NCBI GenBank assembly: GCA_033439265.1
Contig: JAVTVX010000016.1
Location: 315,001 to 379,000 of the forward strand
DNA from: Dillenia suffruticosa
Lineage: Eukaryota; Streptophyta; Magnoliopsida; Dilleniales; Dilleniaceae
Length of the DNA: 64,000 nucleotides
Direction: 5' to 3'
A program made the translations under genes and the position numbers. The stretch's first letter is position 1, and each line of letters opens with the position of its first letter. Of the stretch, positions 60,564 through 64,000 are shown piece after piece. Under the pieces are notes generated by a model. The model made no database searches and had not been told where the DNA came from. It worked only from the letters and a program-made list of their open reading frames with translations.

Positions 60564-63500
60564 CACTACAAAACATACGATTTTAGCGATGGAAAAAGTT
60601 CGTCGCTATTTTGTAACAAATTTAGTAGTGAAAATTTTTTTTCACAATTGTGACACGAAAAAGTATTCGTGACTAAATTAGCAATAGATACTTTATTTGC
60701 GGCCAAATTTGTTACTAATTGGTGACGAAAAATTTTTTGTTACTGAATTTATCACTAATCAGTGATAAAAAATTTTTCGTTGCAAAATTCGTTGCTAATT
60801 AGCAACGAATAGAAATTTCATGGCTAAATTTTGTTGTGGATATTGTTATTTATCGCTCAATTTAGCGACAAATACTCTATTCATCGCTAAATTTAGTGAC
60901 GAAAAAATTTCATGGTAAATTTCGTCGTTAACTACAAAAATTTTCTGTCGCTAAATTCATTACTAATTAGCCACGAAAAAAAATATTCGCCACAAAATTT
61001 AGTAACGAACTCCAATATTCATAACTAAATTTGTCACTAACTAGCTATAAAAAAGTATTCATTGCTAAATTCGTCACTAATTAGCCACAAAAAATATTTA
61101 TGACTAAATCCGTCGTTAATTTATTACCGGTATTTTAAAATTTATGGCTAATTATGTAACTAAATTTATTTTATACTCTATTAGGAAATTTTTTTAACCG
61201 TGTCTTTCTTTTTAATCTATTATGAATAACGAAATTGAGTTGAATATATAGTGAGTATTATAATTCTCAACAAATAGACAATTTTCAATAATAAATAATT
61301 CAATTAATCTCTAACAAATAATTTTTTTCAGTCGCTATTGTCAAGGTTACCCTTTGTGTTTTTCTTCTTCTACGTCCGTTGACTTCTCTTATAAATAATT
61401 CAATCATCTTTGAAAGTTTAACTATTCATCTTCATTCATCATCATCAATAAGAAAGACAATAGATCATACATTCACGTCCATTGACCCATCTCGTTTGGC
61501 AATTAGATCAAACAGGAATTTTTAGAGGACAACGACAATGTGATGGATGGCTACTAAGAGGCAGTAGTCCATTTATAGACTATTCTAGTGTTTCAAAAAA
61601 TAAAATAAAAAAGAAAAAGAATAATAAGTTAATATTATATTTTATATTTTATATTTTATATTTTACTTATTAAAGAATAACGTTATTTTATTTTTTAAAA
61701 TATATTATTACTTTATTTTAAATTAGTATTTTATTATTTTACAACAGTATCCGTCGCTAAGTTAGCAACGGATACAAAGTTAATATATTTTTTATTTAAA
61801 TTAGTATTTAATTTTATATTATATTTTTTCTTTTTTTATTTTATTATTAATTTTATTTGGTAAATCAAAAAAATAATTTGTTATTCAATTTTAATTAAAT
61901 CAAATTTATCTTTTTGGCTCAAAAATGAAGATTTAGAGATGGATTCTTGAAATTTGTGGATAAATTTAGTCACGAATTTTGAAAATTTATCGCTAAATTT
62001 AGCCACGAGTATGAGAAATCCATAGCTATAGCGATGGATTTCTAGAATCCGTGGCTAGCTTAATCTTTTTTTTCTTAAAATTAGTATTTTATATTATATT
62101 TTATTATTTTATATTAATAAATCATATTTATTATTTTATAATATTTTAAACAAAATTTTAAATTAGTATTTTATTTTATCTTTTATATTTTATTTTTTAA
62201 ATATTACTTTATTTTTTAAATATTTTATTATTTTATAACTAGTGACGGATACTAAGTTAATATATGTTTTATTTAAATTCGCATTTTATATTTTATTTTC
62301 TTATTTTATATTTTATTTTATTATTTTATTATTCATTTTATTTGATAAATCAAGAAAAATAATTGATGATAAAATTAACAAATCATACTCTTTTATCGGA
62401 TAAATCAAGAAAAATAATTTGTTATTCTATCTTAATTAATCAAATTTACTCAAAAAATAAGGATTTAGCTAGGATTCTGGAAATCCATAGCTAAATTTAT
62501 CCACTGATTTCCGGAATCTGTGGCTAACTTTATATATTTTTTAATTAGTATTTTATATTTTATTTTATTTTATATTAACAAATCATATTTATTAATTTAT
62601 AATATTTTAAACAATATTTTAAATTAGCATTTTATTTTTTAAATAATAATATAATTTTATTTTCAAAATCTTTTATTATTTTATTTTAAATTAGCATTTT
62701 CTTATTTTATTATTTTATAACTAGCGACGGATATGAAGTTAATATATATATATTTTTTTAAATTAACATTTTATGTTTTATATTATTATTTTTTCCTTTA
62801 TTTTATTATTCATTTTATGGTAAATCAAGAAAAATAATTGATGCTAAAATTAACAAATCACATTCCTTTTATTGGATAATTCAAGAAAAATAATTAGTTA
62901 ATCTATCTTAATTAATCAAATTTATCTTTTTGGCTCAAAATATGAGAATTTAGCAATGGATTCTAGAAATCTATCGCTAAATTCAGCCATGGATTCCTCA
63001 TAACAATGGCTAAATTTAGCGAGAGATTTCCGGAATCCGTGGCTAACTTAATCTTTTTTTATTTAATTAGTATTTTAGATTTTTTATTATATTTTATTAT
63101 TTTATATTAACAAATCATATTTATTATATTATAATATTTTAAACAATATTTTAAATTAGAATTTTATTATTTTGTTGTTTTATAACTAGCGACAGATACT
63201 AAGTTAATATAGTTTTTACTTAAATTAGTATTTTGTATTTTATTTTATTTTTTGTCTTTTATTTTATTATTTTATTATTCATTTTATTTGGTAAATCAAG
63301 AAAAATAATTGATAATAAAATTAATAAATCATATTCCTTTTATTGGATGAATGAAGAAAAATAATTTGTTATTCTAAATTAATTAATCAAATTTATCTTT
63401 TTTACTCAAAAAATGAGGATTTAGTGACTGATTCCAGAAATCTGTGGCTAAATTTAGCCACGGATTTCCGGAATCCGTGGCTATCTTAATTTTTTTTAAG

Positions 63501-64000
63501 TTAGTATTTTTATTTTATTTTATTTTATTTTATTAATTTATATTAACAAATCTTATTTATTATTTTATAATATTTTAAACAATATTTAAAATTTGTATTT
63601 CATTTTTTATATTTTATTTTTTAAGAATAATTTTATATTTTATTTTTTAAAATCTTTTATTATTTTTTTTAAATTAGCATTTTATTATTTTATAACTAGC
63701 GACAGATACTAAGTTGATATATTTTTTTTTTCTTTTATTATTTTATTATCCATTTTATTTGGTAAATCAAAAAAAATAATTGATGATAAAATTAACATAT
63801 CATATTCCTTTTATTGGATTAATCATGAAAAATAATTTGTTATTCTATCTTAATTAATTAAATTTATCTATTTGGCTCAAAAAATATTTTATTTCTTTAT
63901 TTAGTGACAATTTAATCAAAATCGAATTTAAATAGTAAGAAAAGTTCAATGAGAATAGAAAACGAAAAAAAATTACCCTAAGGTAAATGAAAAAAAAAAT
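60564..64000 (+). mobile_element. CACTA-like element, left end, running off the window
   Basis: It begins CACTACAAAACATACGA and then shows degenerate TTAGCGACGAA-type units in both orientations to about 61140, as at 40843. A less repetitive stretch at 61140-61690 follows, then a tandem array to the window end. No transposase is seen, and the right terminus is outside, so membership of the array in the element is inferred. Confidence 0.6.
61690..64000 (+). repeat. tandem array, unit about 480 bp, five anchors
   Basis: The anchor CGGATAC.AAGTTAATATA-like word recurs at 61769, 62246, 62728, 63193 and 63703 (spacings 477, 482, 465, 510). Each unit has long (TTTTA)n-type AT tracts, GGTAAATCAAGAAAAATAATTG, and a pair of AGCCACGGATT / AATCCGTGGCT inverted words, best kept as a 27-bp palindrome at 63456-63482. 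Confidence 0.85.

Noticed and set aside
60564-64000. CRISPR-like array
   Set aside because: Units are about 480 bp, AT-rich and in a plant genome; no short repeat/spacer pattern.

Overview
The window is nuclear DNA of a flowering plant, most likely a eudicot. Genes are split by many GT-AG introns, the flanks are AT-rich, and the gene families (EMSY-LIKE, MYB-CC, plant AAK1-like kinase, chalcone-synthase-type PKS, CC-NBS-LRR, G-type lectin kinase) and transposons (Au SINE, RTE and L1 LINEs, MULE with a plant mobile domain, CACTA-like repeats, Copia) are typical of angiosperms. The species cannot be named from the sequence.

Layout. 1-2.5 kb: last exon of a bromodomain/AT-hook chromatin gene (+), with one SINE ahead of the exon and one right after its stop codon. 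4.0-10.3 kb: complete EMSY-LIKE gene (-), 10 coding exons, 430 aa. 12.0-12.8 kb: NBS-LRR relic (+). 13.8-15.8 kb: complete MYB-CC transcription factor (-), 7 coding exons, 397 aa. 16.6-22.7 kb: a MULE DNA transposon with 9-bp target duplication, decayed transposase and plant-mobile-domain genes, and 29-31 bp palindromes at both ends. 23-27.5 kb: SINEs and a G-type-lectin receptor kinase relic (-). 28.3-36.8 kb: complete AAK1/NAK-type kinase gene (-), 7 coding exons, 693 aa, one GC-AG intron, and a 4.5-kb intron holding LINE, SINE and MITE pieces. 37.8-39.7 kb: L1 LINE 3' part (-). 40.8-44.65 kb: CACTA-like element abutting a Copia fossil fragment. 45.1-46.6 kb: complete two-exon type III polyketide synthase (-), 395 aa, with active-site changes unlike chalcone synthase. 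47-51 kb: AT-rich DNA with local duplications. 51.2-60.5 kb: LTR-bounded fossil holding L1-like pieces and a small tRNA-like retrosequence. 60.6 kb to the end: CACTA-like terminus followed by a tandem array of about 480 bp per unit.

The four complete genes look unrelated in pathway: two chromatin/transcription proteins, a membrane-traffic kinase and a specialised-metabolism enzyme. Exon borders of all four were placed by hand; each joins into one open frame of exact codon length, which is the main support for the models. The most interesting items are the PKS with Ile/Leu/Thr at the CHS 197/256/338 positions, the MULE with its mobile-domain cargo and terminal palindromes, the SINE family with clear target duplications, and the tandem array at the right edge.
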